From Bacteroidales bacterium (GTDB taxonomy: Bacteria; Bacteroidota; Bacteroidia; Bacteroidales; VadinHA17), in the NCBI GenBank assembly GCA_016709865.1, contig JADJLX010000005.1, positions 434,001 to 498,000 on the forward strand: DNA of 64,000 nt, in the 5' to 3' direction. Position 1 is the stretch's first letter. Each line of letters opens with the position of its first letter. The position numbers and the translations under genes were made by a program. Positions 25,539 to 33,863 of the stretch are shown here, one piece after another. Below the pieces are notes generated by a model. The model did no database searches, was not told the origin of the DNA, and worked only from the letters and a program-made list of their open reading frames with translations.

Positions 25539-26228
25539 TTACGGATTACTTAAAGCAACTGGCAGTATCTTACCATTGAACACCTTATGACCGGTTAATG
25601 CGAACTCCGCAATGAATTCACCCATTTCTTTCGCACTAACTGGGGCTCTATATCCCGGAAAAGCTTCCTCAAGCATCTCAGTCTGTACCGCTCCCAAAGC
25701 CAGGCAATTAACTTTTATCCCGTCAGCCTGAAATTCCATCGCCAGACATTCTGTAAGGCATGCCAGAGCAGCTTTTGAGGCGCTGTAATAGGAGAGCCCT
25801 CTGTACTTTGAACTGCCCTGAAAACCGCCCATACTTGATATATTGACTATATGTGACCCCTCAGCTAAAAGAGGCTTAATCAGCCTGATAAATGCTGCAG
25901 GACCAAAGAAATTAATCTCCATCATTAGTCTCGCTTCAAAACTGTCTGTTTCGGTAAAATCTTTTGAGACCAGCAGCCCTGCTACATTTATTAGGATATC
26001 TGCCTTTTTAAAATTACTTCTTATAATATTTAGCAATGAATCAGATTGTGCATCCAGATCTGCAAGATCAATAACCGCTGTTATCACATTGGTGTACTGT
26101 TCATTTATGTCATTCAGAGCCTTCTGGTTTCGCCCTGTCACCAGGATTTTATTATCAGGATTCTTAGCAAGTATATTCACAACTTCCCGGCCGATCCCTC
26201 TTGTTCCGCCATTGACAATTATGTTCAT
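25539..26228 (-). CDS. short-chain dehydrogenase/reductase
   Basis: A 229-residue classical SDR oxidoreductase. It has the NAD(P)-binding VNGGTRGIGREVV motif at the N-terminus, DILINVAGL, the SSMGG strand with the catalytic Ser, and YYSASKAAL with the catalytic Tyr and Lys. The TGRN after the second strand hints at NADP preference. Start set at the ATG at 26228, because the longer reading adds 11 residues before the first beta strand. Substrate unknown. It converges with buk and is 244 bases from divergent proC. Confidence 0.88.
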   Translation of the reverse strand: MNIIVNGGTRGIGREVVNILAKNPDNKILVTGRNQKALNDINEQYTNVITAVIDLADLDAQSDSLLNIIRSNFKKADILINVAGLLVSKDFTETDSFEARLMMEINFFGPAAFIRLIKPLLAEGSHIVNISSMGGFQGSSKYRGLSYYSASKAALACLTECLAMEFQADGIKVNCLALGAVQTEMLEEAFPGYRAPVSAKEMGEFIAEFALTGHKVFNGKILPVALSNP

Positions 26229-26410
26229 TTTAAATGTAGTTGAGTATATCTGTATCTGCAAAATAATCCTCTAAGATATTCAATAGTTATCTCCTTTGCA
26301 ATTTACAGGCCCTGGCCTGAGTAATTCTGATTATGCAAAATTCCGAATTAGTAAATTAACAGATTTAGTCGCCTTTATCATATTAATTTAAAGATATTAA
26401 TCTAATATTC

Positions 26411-26418
26411 TATATTTG
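26411..26418 (+). promoter_or_regulatory. -7 box for proC
   Basis: TATATTTG matches TAnnTTTG, 54 bases before the proC ATG. The -33 position is only TTTA-like. Confidence 0.45.
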
Positions 26419-26472
26419 CGAATAAATATTTAATTAAATATTGGTTAGGTTAATAAATATAAACAGAATAAG

Positions 26473-27270
26473 ATGTTAAGCAATAAAGTGGCAATTATAG
26501 GTTGCGGAAATATCGGAATCTCGATTATCAATGGGTTACTAAAAGCAAAAACAATTGAATCTGAGAGTATTACTGCAACAAGAAGGAACATAGGAGAGCT
26601 CTCGGTCCTTGAAGGAACTGGAGTAAGGCTGACAAACGACAATGTAGCAGCAGTGAAAGCGTCAAGGCTGGTTGTAATTGCAGTAAAGCCATATAACATT
26701 GAAGGTGTACTTAACGAAATTAAAGACCATCTTATACCGAAACATCATATTCTGATATCGGTAACAGCGGGCATACCTCTAAACCAGATCTCCAAAACAG
26801 TGGGTGGTGAAATCACTGTGTTCAGGGCAATGCCAAATATCTCTGCAAGCGTTGGAAAATCAGTAACATGCGTTTGTCATAACGGAGCAGGTACCGTGGA
26901 ATCTGAATCTGTAAAGGCTCTTTTTGATTATGTGGGTACAACAATGACAATAGAGGAAGATCTGATGGAATCTGCTACTATCCTTGGAGCCTGTGGCATT
27001 GCATATGTTTTAAGGTTTATCAGGGCAATGATTCAGGGAGGGATTCAGATAGGTTTTGATGCAGTAACAGCCAGTGCTATTGTGAATCAGACTGTAAAGG
27101 GTGCAGCAGAACTGTTAATTGAAGGACATCAGCATCCTGAATTTGAAATAGATAAGGTGACCACTCCGAAAGGATGTACAATTGTTGGTTTGAATGAGAT
27201 GGAACATAATGGTTTCAGTTCATCTCTTATAAAAGGACTGGTGGCTTCATTCGATAAAATAGAAAAATAG
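26473..27270 (+). CDS. proC: pyrroline-5-carboxylate reductase
   Basis: Last step of proline synthesis: NAD(P)H reduction of pyrroline-5-carboxylate. The 265-residue protein has the Rossmann start VAIIGCGNIGISIINGLL, the VVIAVKPYNIEGVL block, ISVTAGIPLNQI, VFRAMPNISASVGKSVT and the C-terminal dimerisation helices with IVNQTVKGAAELL and TTPKGCTIVGLNEME. All are diagnostic for ProC. A -7 box lies at 26411. The next gene, a barrel-like protein, is 74 bases downstream and need not be co-functional. Confidence 0.95.
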   Translation: MLSNKVAIIGCGNIGISIINGLLKAKTIESESITATRRNIGELSVLEGTGVRLTNDNVAAVKASRLVVIAVKPYNIEGVLNEIKDHLIPKHHILISVTAGIPLNQISKTVGGEITVFRAMPNISASVGKSVTCVCHNGAGTVESESVKALFDYVGTTMTIEEDLMESATILGACGIAYVLRFIRAMIQGGIQIGFDAVTASAIVNQTVKGAAELLIEGHQHPEFEIDKVTTPKGCTIVGLNEMEHNGFSSSLIKGLVASFDKIEK

Positions 27271-27344
27271 GGGTTTTACATATCAGGATGGCAGTTTTTT
27301 CGTTTATTTGTAGCACTTACATTAATTGTTACAAAAAACATACA

Positions 27345-27941
27345 ATGTTAAAACTCAGGAAATCATCCGGGATAAGTCATTTTTCAAAGACTATTATTTT
27401 ACTGATTGTATTTCAGCTTGTTATCTGTAATAATATAATAGCCCAGAGGGAGAGAGAAGAGCCTCCTCCGCTTAAAGAGCGTTTGTTTTTCGGGGGCAAT
27501 TTTGCATTGCAGTTTGGTACTATCACAAATATTCAGTTATCCCCTGTGGTTGGAATCTGGTTATTACCCCGCCTTGCTGTTGCCGCCGGACCAGATTACA
27601 GGTTCTATAAATACAGTTATGACAAGACAAATATCTATGGAGGGAAAGTTTACACGGAATTTGTTCTCATTCAGAATCTTAACTCAATAATCCCGATCGG
27701 AGGCAATACCGGCGTTTTTCTTCATCTTGAAGATGAGTTTTTAAGTCTGGAAACTGAATACTGGAAAAATCCTCCTTATAATAGCGAACGTTTTACAATA
27801 AACACTCTTCTGGCCGGAGGTGGTATCAGTCAGCAGATTGGCAGAAGAGCATCAATGAATTTTATGGTTCTCTGGGCCTTAAATGAATCAATCTATGATA
27901 TATATGGTACCCCTGAAATCAGAATCAGCTTTAATTTTTAG
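27345..27941 (+). CDS. secreted outer-membrane beta-barrel-like protein, function unknown
   Basis: About 198 residues from the ATG at 27345. A signal-like hydrophobic stretch (about 19-34, IILLIVFQLVICNNIIAQ) is followed by a short polar region (REREEPPPLKERL). The remainder alternates hydrophobic and polar residues as in a small outer-membrane barrel: FFGGNFALQFGTITNIQLSP, VGIWLLPRLAVAAGPDYRF, then a final strand EIRISFNF ending in Phe. An in-frame start at 27288 would place 19 extra residues before the signal. I see no named family. Confidence 0.7.
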   Translation: MLKLRKSSGISHFSKTIILLIVFQLVICNNIIAQREREEPPPLKERLFFGGNFALQFGTITNIQLSPVVGIWLLPRLAVAAGPDYRFYKYSYDKTNIYGGKVYTEFVLIQNLNSIIPIGGNTGVFLHLEDEFLSLETEYWKNPPYNSERFTINTLLAGGGISQQIGRRASMNFMVLWALNESIYDIYGTPEIRISFNF

Positions 27942-28032
27942 CTGTTAATGCTTTTATATCAGGTGTTTATACTCTATTTGTCAAAAATCCCGAAATTATT
28001 TCCTATCGTATTCTCCTGCCGGTATTTTAAAT

Positions 28033-28040
28033 TATCTTTG
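28033..28040 (+). promoter_or_regulatory. -7 box for slyD
   Basis: TATCTTTG matches TAnnTTTG, 22 bases before the slyD ATG. No clear -33 box is seen. Confidence 0.4.
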
Positions 28041-28062
28041 AACCGGTTTTAAAAAAAATAAA

Positions 28063-28599
28063 ATGAAGATTGAAAAAAATAAAATGGTCTCTCTGATTTA
28101 TGAACTGAGAGAAAGCAATTCTGAAGGCAGAGTAATCGAGGCTCTTGATGAAACAAGGCCGCTTACATTTGTTTATGGGACCGGCAGGCTGCTGCCTGTT
28201 TTTGAATCGAATATAGATTCATTAACTGCCGGAGAGCCTTTCAAATTTGCACTTAGTTCAGAAATGGCTTACGGTGCCAAGAGGGAAGACATGATAGTAA
28301 ATGTGCCGATTGCTGTATTCGAGACAGACGGAAAACTAAATGAAGATATATGCCAGGTTGGACTTGAAGTTCCTATGATGGACACCGAGGGAAATCCATT
28401 GAATGGTATAATCAATGAAATAACAGATACTTACGTTAAAATGGACTTTAACCATCCAATGGCAGGACAGGATCTTTATTTCTCAGGAAAGATAATTGAT
28501 GTTCGTGATGCTACTGAAGAAGAAATCCATCCCTCTGGTCATGGATGTGCAGGGTGCGGCGGACATGAAAGTTCTGACTGCTCCGGAGGCTGCAGCTAA
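28063..28599 (+). CDS. slyD: FKBP-type peptidyl-prolyl isomerase SlyD with Cys/His-rich tail
   Basis: SlyD-type prolyl isomerase and chaperone. The 178-residue protein starts with an FKBP half-domain (MVSLIYELRES, then TFVYGTGRLLPVFESNIDSL and FALSSEMAYGAK). An insert-in-flap chaperone domain follows (about 70-125), then the second FKBP strand (FNHPMAGQDLYFSGKIIDVRDAT). The tail from about 157 is HPSGHGCAGCGGHESSD followed by CSGGCS, with five Cys and three His, which probably binds Ni, Zn or similar metals. It is 22 bases ahead of the symporter gene. Confidence 0.93.
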   Translation: MKIEKNKMVSLIYELRESNSEGRVIEALDETRPLTFVYGTGRLLPVFESNIDSLTAGEPFKFALSSEMAYGAKREDMIVNVPIAVFETDGKLNEDICQVGLEVPMMDTEGNPLNGIINEITDTYVKMDFNHPMAGQDLYFSGKIIDVRDATEEEIHPSGHGCAGCGGHESSDCSGGCS

Positions 28600-28621
28600 T
28601 TAAAAAATAACACTTTTTATA

Positions 28622-30007
28622 ATGAGTAAAATCTGGAAATTCTTTCCCTGGATTCTGATAGCTGTTATCAGTTTTACTCTGGTGCTGATGGTTATTCAGG
28701 CCAATAATCTGCTTGAGATACCATCTTCTATATTGTTTATATTCAGAATATTAAGTGTTTCTGTTCTTGTTATCCATGCCTTTCGTAAAAAGTCCCTCAC
28801 CACCTGGATTCTGGTTTGTATGGTTGCTGGTGCGGAATTTGGTTATGATGTACCGGGAGTAGCTAAAAAGCTGCAGGTTTTCAGCGACATCTTCCTGAGA
28901 ATGATCAAAACCATCATTGCTCCGTTGCTGTTCTCAACTCTTGTAGTTGGAATAGCAGGTCATGCAGATATTAAGCAGATAGGAAGAATGGGATGGAAGT
29001 CGTTGTTATACTTCGAGATTGTATCTACAGTCGCGCTGTTCATAGGACTTCTGGCAATAAATATCGGCAAAGCCGGTGTTGGTGTGGTACTGCCACCAAG
29101 TCCTGATGTGCCGGCCATTTCAACAATAAAAGCTCAGTCTACAAGTGACTTTATTCTTCACATATTCCCTGAGAATATTGCAAAAGCCATTTTTGAGGGA
29201 CAGATCCTTCAGATTGTTATTTTCAGTATAATATTTGCTATAGCTGTTGCCATGGTCAAGGAGAAATACCGTACTCCTATGATCCGGTTCAGCGAAAGCC
29301 TTGCTGAAGTAATGTTCAAGTTCACAAATATTGTAATGTATTTTGCTCCTGTTGCCGTGTTTGCAGCAATTGCCTATACAGTAGGCCATATGGGGCTCGA
29401 CATTCTGTATAACCTTTTCAAATTACTTGCTACCTTATATGTAGCGCTTTTCGTTTTTCTGATTTTTGTTCTGCTTCCGATAGCTCTGTTATTCAGGATC
29501 CCGATAAAACCATTTATCAGAGCAGTTTCAGAACCCGCAACAATAGCCTTTGCAACATCTAATTCCGAATCAGCCCTTCCTTCAGCAATGGAGGCGATGG
29601 AGAAGTTCGGTATACCCCGGAAAATAGTTGCTTTTGTAATTCCTACCGGATATAGTTTTAATCTCGACGGAACCACATTATACCTTTCACTGGCTACAAT
29701 ATTTGTTGCTCAGGCAGCAGGTATAGATCTTCCAATTGATAAACAGATACTTATCTGTTTAACTCTGATGCTTACCAGTAAAGGAGTTGCTGGTGTTTCA
29801 AGGGCTTCCCTGGTTATCCTGCTTGGGACTGCTGTAAGCTTTGGCTTGCCGACAGAACCAATTTTTATTATTCTGGGCATTGATGTATTAATGGACATGG
29901 CCCGTACTTCAGTAAATGTCATTGGCAATTGTCTCGCCACTGCTGTAATTGCCCGCTCTGAGAAAGAGTTTGATGATGTTGCAGCACGTAATTTCACAGC
30001 CGATTAA
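28622..30007 (+). CDS. gltP: dicarboxylate/amino acid:cation symporter (DAACS family)
   Basis: A 461-residue Na+/H+-coupled transporter of the glutamate/aspartate/C4-dicarboxylate family. There are about eight membrane helices, with two extra N-terminal hydrophobic stretches (about 7-25 and 33-52) before the usual start at FLRMIKTIIAPLLFSTLVVGI. Diagnostic re-entrant loop blocks are ATSNSESALPSAMEAMEKFGIP and PTGYSFNLDGTTLYL (NLDGT). The C-terminal block is VLMDMARTSVNVIGNCLAT. The gene sits 22 bases after slyD and ends next to the 49-bp tandem repeat. The exact substrate cannot be read from sequence. Confidence 0.92.
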   Translation: MSKIWKFFPWILIAVISFTLVLMVIQANNLLEIPSSILFIFRILSVSVLVIHAFRKKSLTTWILVCMVAGAEFGYDVPGVAKKLQVFSDIFLRMIKTIIAPLLFSTLVVGIAGHADIKQIGRMGWKSLLYFEIVSTVALFIGLLAINIGKAGVGVVLPPSPDVPAISTIKAQSTSDFILHIFPENIAKAIFEGQILQIVIFSIIFAIAVAMVKEKYRTPMIRFSESLAEVMFKFTNIVMYFAPVAVFAAIAYTVGHMGLDILYNLFKLLATLYVALFVFLIFVLLPIALLFRIPIKPFIRAVSEPATIAFATSNSESALPSAMEAMEKFGIPRKIVAFVIPTGYSFNLDGTTLYLSLATIFVAQAAGIDLPIDKQILICLTLMLTSKGVAGVSRASLVILLGTAVSFGLPTEPIFIILGIDVLMDMARTSVNVIGNCLATAVIARSEKEFDDVAARNFTAD

Positions 30008-30028
30008 TACCTTTCTCCTTCATTCTGT

Positions 30029-30175
30029 CTGATCAATTGTCCAAACGACCTTCTTCTTTTCCTGATCTTAATCCTATCTGATTAATAGTCCCAATTGCCG
30101 TCTTCTCTGCCAGATCTTACTCAAATCTGATTAATTGTCCAAATTGCCGTCTGCTTTAGCTGACGGATTTAATAA
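30029..30175. repeat. 49-bp tandem repeat, three copies
   Basis: Three head-to-tail units of exactly 49 bases begin at 30029, 30078 and 30127. Each starts CTGATYAATWGTCC and carries a CCGTCT-like middle. Identity is imperfect; the central unit is closest to the third. They begin 21 bases after the symporter stop. The last unit ends in a small AGCTGACGG-containing segment. Confidence 0.75.
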
Positions 30176-30747
30176 TATCTCATCCCCGCCAGAATCAGAT
30201 ATTTCTCAATGGAGTAGGGAATAGTCCGGAATTTTCAATTCTAGGGGATTATTTTAATAATCCACTATTTCCTGAAAAAATCACAGAAATACAATAGTTA
30301 CAAATGTATACGTAATATAGATGTTACAGATGTAAATCAGATTAAACATGACAATTAATTACAATCGTAACTGATATTTGCATTTTAAAAAATTACATCA
30401 TTAAATAAAACATGGTATAGATAGATATTCCATTTAAATAACTATAAATCAGTTATATAATAGCATAATATGAAGTCTTGGTTCTGATAAATAGTGGCAT
30501 TTCCGGATAATTTCAATAAAATTATTTAGAAAATGGACTTAAAATACTGTATACCAGTTAAATATATATCTAAACTACTGCATTGCTTTAGATAATTGAA
30601 TACTTAAAGTACTTTATATCAGTTATTTATATAATAAAGATTGAGATTACAGGAGTATAACATTTAGTAGAGTTACAAATGTAAATCAATAAAGTTATGA
30701 ATGGAAATTATTTTCTGTTTACATTTGTAATATTAATATTTTTTGAA
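30176..30747. other. AT-rich gene-free region with palindromic operator-like sites
   Basis: No gene is seen here. The stretch is very AT-rich and holds five sites resembling TTACA-NN-TGTAA (30298-30309, 30324-30335, 30359-30370, 30673-30684 and 30719-30730). It also holds three loose copies of a CAGTTA motif flanked by TATA runs (about 30445, 30545-30568 and 30610-30633). It leads into the XRE regulator gene and could contain its operators or an unrecognised small RNA. Confidence 0.5.
30673..30730 (+). promoter_or_regulatory. paired operator-like palindromes and -7 box for the XRE gene
   Basis: TTACAAATGTAA (30673-30684) and its exact reverse complement TTACATTTGTAA (30719-30730) flank the likely promoter. 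The second site contains TACATTTG (30720-30727), a perfect TAnnTTTG -7 box, so a bound repressor there would block transcription. A start codon at 30748 fits a transcription start near 30734. Confidence 0.55.
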
Positions 30748-31182
30748 ATGAGGGAGAGAATACTGGAATTTCTTAAAGCTGAAAATAAGTCTTCAGCTCA
30801 GTTTGCAGAGGAGATTGGTGTTCAGCCATCAGGTATTTCACACATATTCTCTGGACGGAACAATCCAAGTCTTGATTTTGTACTTAAAATGCTTGAAAAA
30901 TACCATTTCCTGTCAACTGAATGGCTCCTGTTTGGCAGAGGATCAATGTATAAGGACAGCAGAATGCAGACATTATTTGAAGAGATTAAAACATCAGAAC
31001 GTGATAATGAGCTTAGCATGTTTGATAATGATGACGCTGCCAGAGTAAAGGACAATGTGACTCCGGAAAAGGATCCAGCCGGCACAGTAAGGCAAAAATC
31101 AGTCCATCAGGGTTCTGGTTCTTTAAGCAGGATTATCTGGTTTTTTGAGGATAATAGTTTTGAGGAATATTTTCCACGTTGA
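30748..31182 (+). CDS. XRE-family helix-turn-helix regulator
   Basis: A 144-residue DNA-binding protein. The HTH lies at about residues 2-60: RERILEFLKAENKSSAQFAEEIG, then VQPSGISHIFSGRNNPSL as the recognition region, then FVLKMLEKYHFLSTEWLLFGRGSMY, a typical Bacteroidota XRE layout. The C-terminal half is acidic and low in complexity, ending in RIIWFFEDNSFEEYFPR. I chose the ATG at 30748 because the earlier in-frame ATG at 30697 would lie upstream of the predicted promoter and adds a hydrophobic, non-HTH stretch. Palindromes on its own promoter suggest autoregulation. Target genes are unknown. Confidence 0.85.
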   Translation: MRERILEFLKAENKSSAQFAEEIGVQPSGISHIFSGRNNPSLDFVLKMLEKYHFLSTEWLLFGRGSMYKDSRMQTLFEEIKTSERDNELSMFDNDDAARVKDNVTPEKDPAGTVRQKSVHQGSGSLSRIIWFFEDNSFEEYFPR

Positions 31183-31255
31183 CTTATGTTAATATTTTAA
31201 TTACTTTGATTGAAATATCTGAATCTATTATTTTCTGAAATCACTCTTTAAAATT

Positions 31256-31263
31256 ATCTTTGC
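31256..31263 (+). promoter_or_regulatory. -7 box for pyrK-pyrD
   Basis: TATCTTTG matches TAnnTTTG, 16 bases before the pyrK ATG, implying a very short leader. Confidence 0.45.
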
Positions 31264-31279
31264 AGCAAACCAGTTAAAG

Positions 31280-32047
31280 ATGTCAAAGCGCATAGAGGAT
31301 TTTAAAGTCATTGAAAATAAGCGCATTATCACAGATTTTTACGTTTTGGAAATTGAAGGAGAGAAGAGACTTCCTGAAATAGAGCCCGGACAGTTTGTTC
31401 AGGTTCGTGTTGATGGCAGTTCGGAAACATTTCTGCGTCGTCCTATATCTATACATGATGTTGATTACAAGAGAAATACAATAAAACTTCTTATCCAGGT
31501 TGTTGGGAAGGGTACTGAAACCCTTGCAAGATTGAAGTCCGGAGATTCCTTAAATATTATTTATCCTTTAGGAAACTCATTCGGGGAACCCGTAAAAGGT
31601 GATAAAATCATCCTTATTGGCGGAGGATGCGGTATCGCACCTTTATTATATCTGGGAAAACATCTTAAATCCATAGGCTTTTCACCTGATATATTATTAG
31701 GATTCAGGAATAAAGAAAGGATTCTGGAGCATGAAGAGTACTCTGCTATTGGAAACGTGTATATAACTACAGAGGATGGTTCGGTAGGCGAAAAAGGATA
31801 TGTAACAGACCATTCGGTTCTGGCAGATATCAAATATACAAGAGTCTACTGCTGCGGTCCTGATTCGATGATGAAAGCCGTTGCAGGTTACTCCAAAAAG
31901 AACAATATTGCCTGTGAAGTATCACTTGAAAACCTTATGGCATGCGGTATAGGAGCCTGCCTTTGCTGTATTGTTGATACTGTAAATGGCAACCTCTGCA
32001 GTTGTATAGATGGACCTGTTTTCAATATAAAAGATCTGAAATGGTAA
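31280..32047 (+). CDS. pyrK: dihydroorotate dehydrogenase electron-transfer subunit PyrK
   Basis: Flavin/Fe-S subunit that passes electrons from dihydroorotate dehydrogenase to NAD+. The 255-residue protein has a ferredoxin-reductase-like fold with FAD-binding [10 protein letters not shown] (RRPIS at 53-57), the NAD-binding [16 protein letters not shown] motif, and a C-terminal 2Fe-2S cluster site in [17 protein letters not shown] plus CSC (Cys222, 227, 230 and 240/242). The stop overlaps the pyrD ATG by 7 bases, a sign of translational coupling. The pair forms the NAD-dependent class 1B enzyme of pyrimidine synthesis. Confidence 0.95.
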   Translation: MSKRIEDFKVIENKRIITDFYVLEIEGEKRLPEIEPGQFVQVRVDGSSETFLRRPISIHDVDYKRNTIKLLIQVVGKGTETLARLKSGDSLNIIYPLGNSFGEPVKGDKIILIGGGCGIAPLLYLGKHLKSIGFSPDILLGFRNKERILEHEEYSAIGNVYITTEDGSVGEKGYVTDHSVLADIKYTRVYCCGPDSMMKAVAGYSKKNNIACEVSLENLMACGIGACLCCIVDTVNGNLCSCIDGPVFNIKDLKW

Positions 32048-32958
32048 ATCTGGGAATAAATATCGGCGATCTTAATTTTAAGAATCCTGTGATGACTGCC
32101 TCAGGTACTTTTGGATATGGGCCTGAGTTTGATGATTTTATCGATGTTTCACGCCTGGGAGCAGTTTTTATTAAGGGTCTTACTCTTGAGCCCAGGGAGG
32201 GTAATAAATATCCCCGGATGGCCGAAACTCCGGCAGGTATGCTGAATGCTGTAGGTTTGCAAAACAAAGGAATTGAATATTTCGAAAACTCCATTTATCC
32301 CCGGATTAAAGACTATGATACCCGGATTATTGTAAATATCAACGGCAGCTATCTTGATGATTATGTGACGCTTGCTGCAAGATTAGATAAACTTGAAAAA
32401 ATCCCGGCAATAGAATTGAATATTTCCTGTCCGAATGTAAAAATGGGAGGGATGGCATTCGGAACCAATCTCGATTCAGCTCGAGAAGTGACGCGAGCTG
32501 TAAGGGCTGCATATAAGAAAAAGCTTATTGTTAAGTTATCTCCAAACGTTACAAATATTGTAGATTTTGCTAAGGTTGTAGAAGAAGAAGGTGCTGATTC
32601 TGTATCACTTATCAACACTTTGCTCGGAATGTCAGTCGATGTTTCCAGGATGCGTCCCTCATTATCAACAATTACTGGCGGATTATCCGGTCCGGCAATC
32701 AAACCGGTTGCGTTGAGGATGGTCTGGCAGGTAGCCAATGCTGTAAAGATTCCGGTTATCGGAATGGGCGGGATTATGAATACTTCTGATGCCCTGGAGT
32801 TCCTTCTTGCGGGTGCCAGTGCTGTGCAGATCGGAACAGCTTCATTTATTGATCCTCAGGCTTCAGTTAAGATTCTTGAAGGTATTGAGGAATACTTATT
32901 AAAGAAGGGATTTAAGGATATAAGTGAGATAATCGGATATATCAATAAGAAAGGCTGA
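32041..32958 (+). CDS. pyrD: dihydroorotate dehydrogenase class 1B catalytic subunit
   Basis: Oxidises dihydroorotate to orotate on FMN. The 305-residue protein starts at the ATG at 32041 ([17 protein letters not shown]). It shows [27 protein letters not shown], the catalytic Cys130 in [42 protein letters not shown] and [27 protein letters not shown]. Cys130 (rather than Ser) marks the soluble class 1 enzymes. It is coupled to pyrK. The in-frame start at 32002 would overlap pyrK by 46 bases and is not needed. Confidence 0.96.
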   Translation: MVNLGINIGDLNFKNPVMTASGTFGYGPEFDDFIDVSRLGAVFIKGLTLEPREGNKYPRMAETPAGMLNAVGLQNKGIEYFENSIYPRIKDYDTRIIVNINGSYLDDYVTLAARLDKLEKIPAIELNISCPNVKMGGMAFGTNLDSAREVTRAVRAAYKKKLIVKLSPNVTNIVDFAKVVEEEGADSVSLINTLLGMSVDVSRMRPSLSTITGGLSGPAIKPVALRMVWQVANAVKIPVIGMGGIMNTSDALEFLLAGASAVQIGTASFIDPQASVKILEGIEEYLLKKGFKDISEIIGYINKKG

Positions 32959-33042
32959 TCTAGCTTTTAATGATCGCGGTAGTTATTTCGTAAAATCAGA
33001 AAACATTTTATAAACGAATTGTGTTTTTTATAATTATTACTA

Positions 33043-33050
33043 TAAATTTG
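33043..33050 (+). promoter_or_regulatory. -7 box for the Lrp-family gene
   Basis: TAAATTTG matches TAnnTTTG, 50 bases before the start codon. A TTG lies about 21 bases upstream. Confidence 0.45.
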
Positions 33051-33100
33051 TAAGAATTATATTAAATAATGTTTCATTCGTTTAATTAATCGATGCAGAA

Positions 33101-33571
33101 ATGACGGAAAATTTACAAATTGACAATCTTGATAAGAAGATTCTCGACATTATAACAAAGAATGCAAGGATACCATATCTTGAAGTTGCCAGGGAATGTG
33201 GTGTTTCAGGTGCTGCAATACATCAGCGTGTTCAGAGGCTCATCAGGATAGGCGTGATAAGGGGATCTGAATTCAAAGTAGATCCTGTAATGGTTGGATT
33301 TAAAACCTGCGCTTATATTGGTGTTTTTCTCGATCATCCCGGAAATTTCCGTGATGTCATAAAAAAATTCAAAGAGATTCCTGAAATAATTGAATGTCAC
33401 TACACAACAGGAAATTATTCATTATTTATTAAAGTATATACTCGTGATAATGAGCATCTGAGAATGATCCTGACCGATACTATTCAAAATATACCGGGAA
33501 TAGTCAGGACAGAAACTTTAATCTCACTTGAGGAATCAATAAACAGGCAGATTCCTGTCCTTTCAAAGTAA
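33101..33571 (+). CDS. Lrp/AsnC-family transcriptional regulator
   Basis: A 156-residue leucine-responsive-type regulator. The N-terminal winged HTH is DNLDKKILDIITKNARIPYLEVARECGVSGAAIHQRVQRLIRIGVI (about 7-53). The C-terminal RAM/AsnC ligand domain follows: VGFKTCAYIGVFLDHPGNFRDVIKKF, then ECHYTTGNYSLFIKVYTRDNEHLRMIL and IVRTETLISLEESI. These domains sense amino acids and form octamers or larger. The tRNA-Lys gene follows. Targets are unknown. Confidence 0.93.
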   Translation: MTENLQIDNLDKKILDIITKNARIPYLEVARECGVSGAAIHQRVQRLIRIGVIRGSEFKVDPVMVGFKTCAYIGVFLDHPGNFRDVIKKFKEIPEIIECHYTTGNYSLFIKVYTRDNEHLRMILTDTIQNIPGIVRTETLISLEESINRQIPVLSK

Positions 33572-33661
33572 AAAGCCTTGATATAGTTGGGATTACGTCT
33601 TTTTCGTGAGTTCATTTCAAAATCCGGAGGTATAAATTCAGGAAAAAATGTGAATTATTTA

Positions 33662-33692
33662 TTTGTATTAAAATAAATTTATGATACATTTG
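33662..33692 (+). promoter_or_regulatory. promoter of tRNA-Lys
   Basis: TTTG (33662-33665), 19 bases, then TACATTTG (33685-33692): a full match to the Bacteroidota promoter consensus. It lies 20 bases before the tRNA 5' end. Confidence 0.75.
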
Positions 33693-33712
33693 CACTCGCA
33701 AAAATAAGGGAG

Positions 33713-33785
33713 GATTCAGTAGCTCAGCTGGTAGAGCACATCCCTTTTAAGGATGGGGTCCTGGGTTCGAGCCCCAGCTGGATCA
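33713..33785 (+). tRNA. tRNA-Lys (anticodon UUU)
   Basis: Cloverleaf found by eye: acceptor GATTCAG / CTGGATC, D arm GCTC...GAGC, anticodon stem CATCC / GGATG with loop CTTTTAA (anticodon TTT), T arm CTGGG-TTCGAGC-CCCAG, discriminator A. The 3' CCA is not encoded. A strong promoter precedes it and a terminator follows. The 3' end may extend one or two bases. Confidence 0.97.
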
Positions 33786-33786
33786 C

Positions 33787-33816
33787 AAAAAAGGAAAGCA
33801 ATTGCTTTCCTTTTTT
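33787..33816 (+). terminator. intrinsic terminator of tRNA-Lys
   Basis: Perfect stem GGAAAGCA / TGCTTTCC flanked by A6 and T6 (AAAAAAGG... to ...CCTTTTTT), directly after the tRNA. Confidence 0.92.
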
Positions 33817-33863
33817 GTTTTAATTCAGTTAAATTAGCACTTCACATGGCTAAATAATAAATA

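Noticed and set aside
30176..30747. Tandem units as a CRISPR array
   Set aside because: The 49-bp repeat has no spacers and the AT-rich region has no regular repeat-spacer pattern or cas genes.
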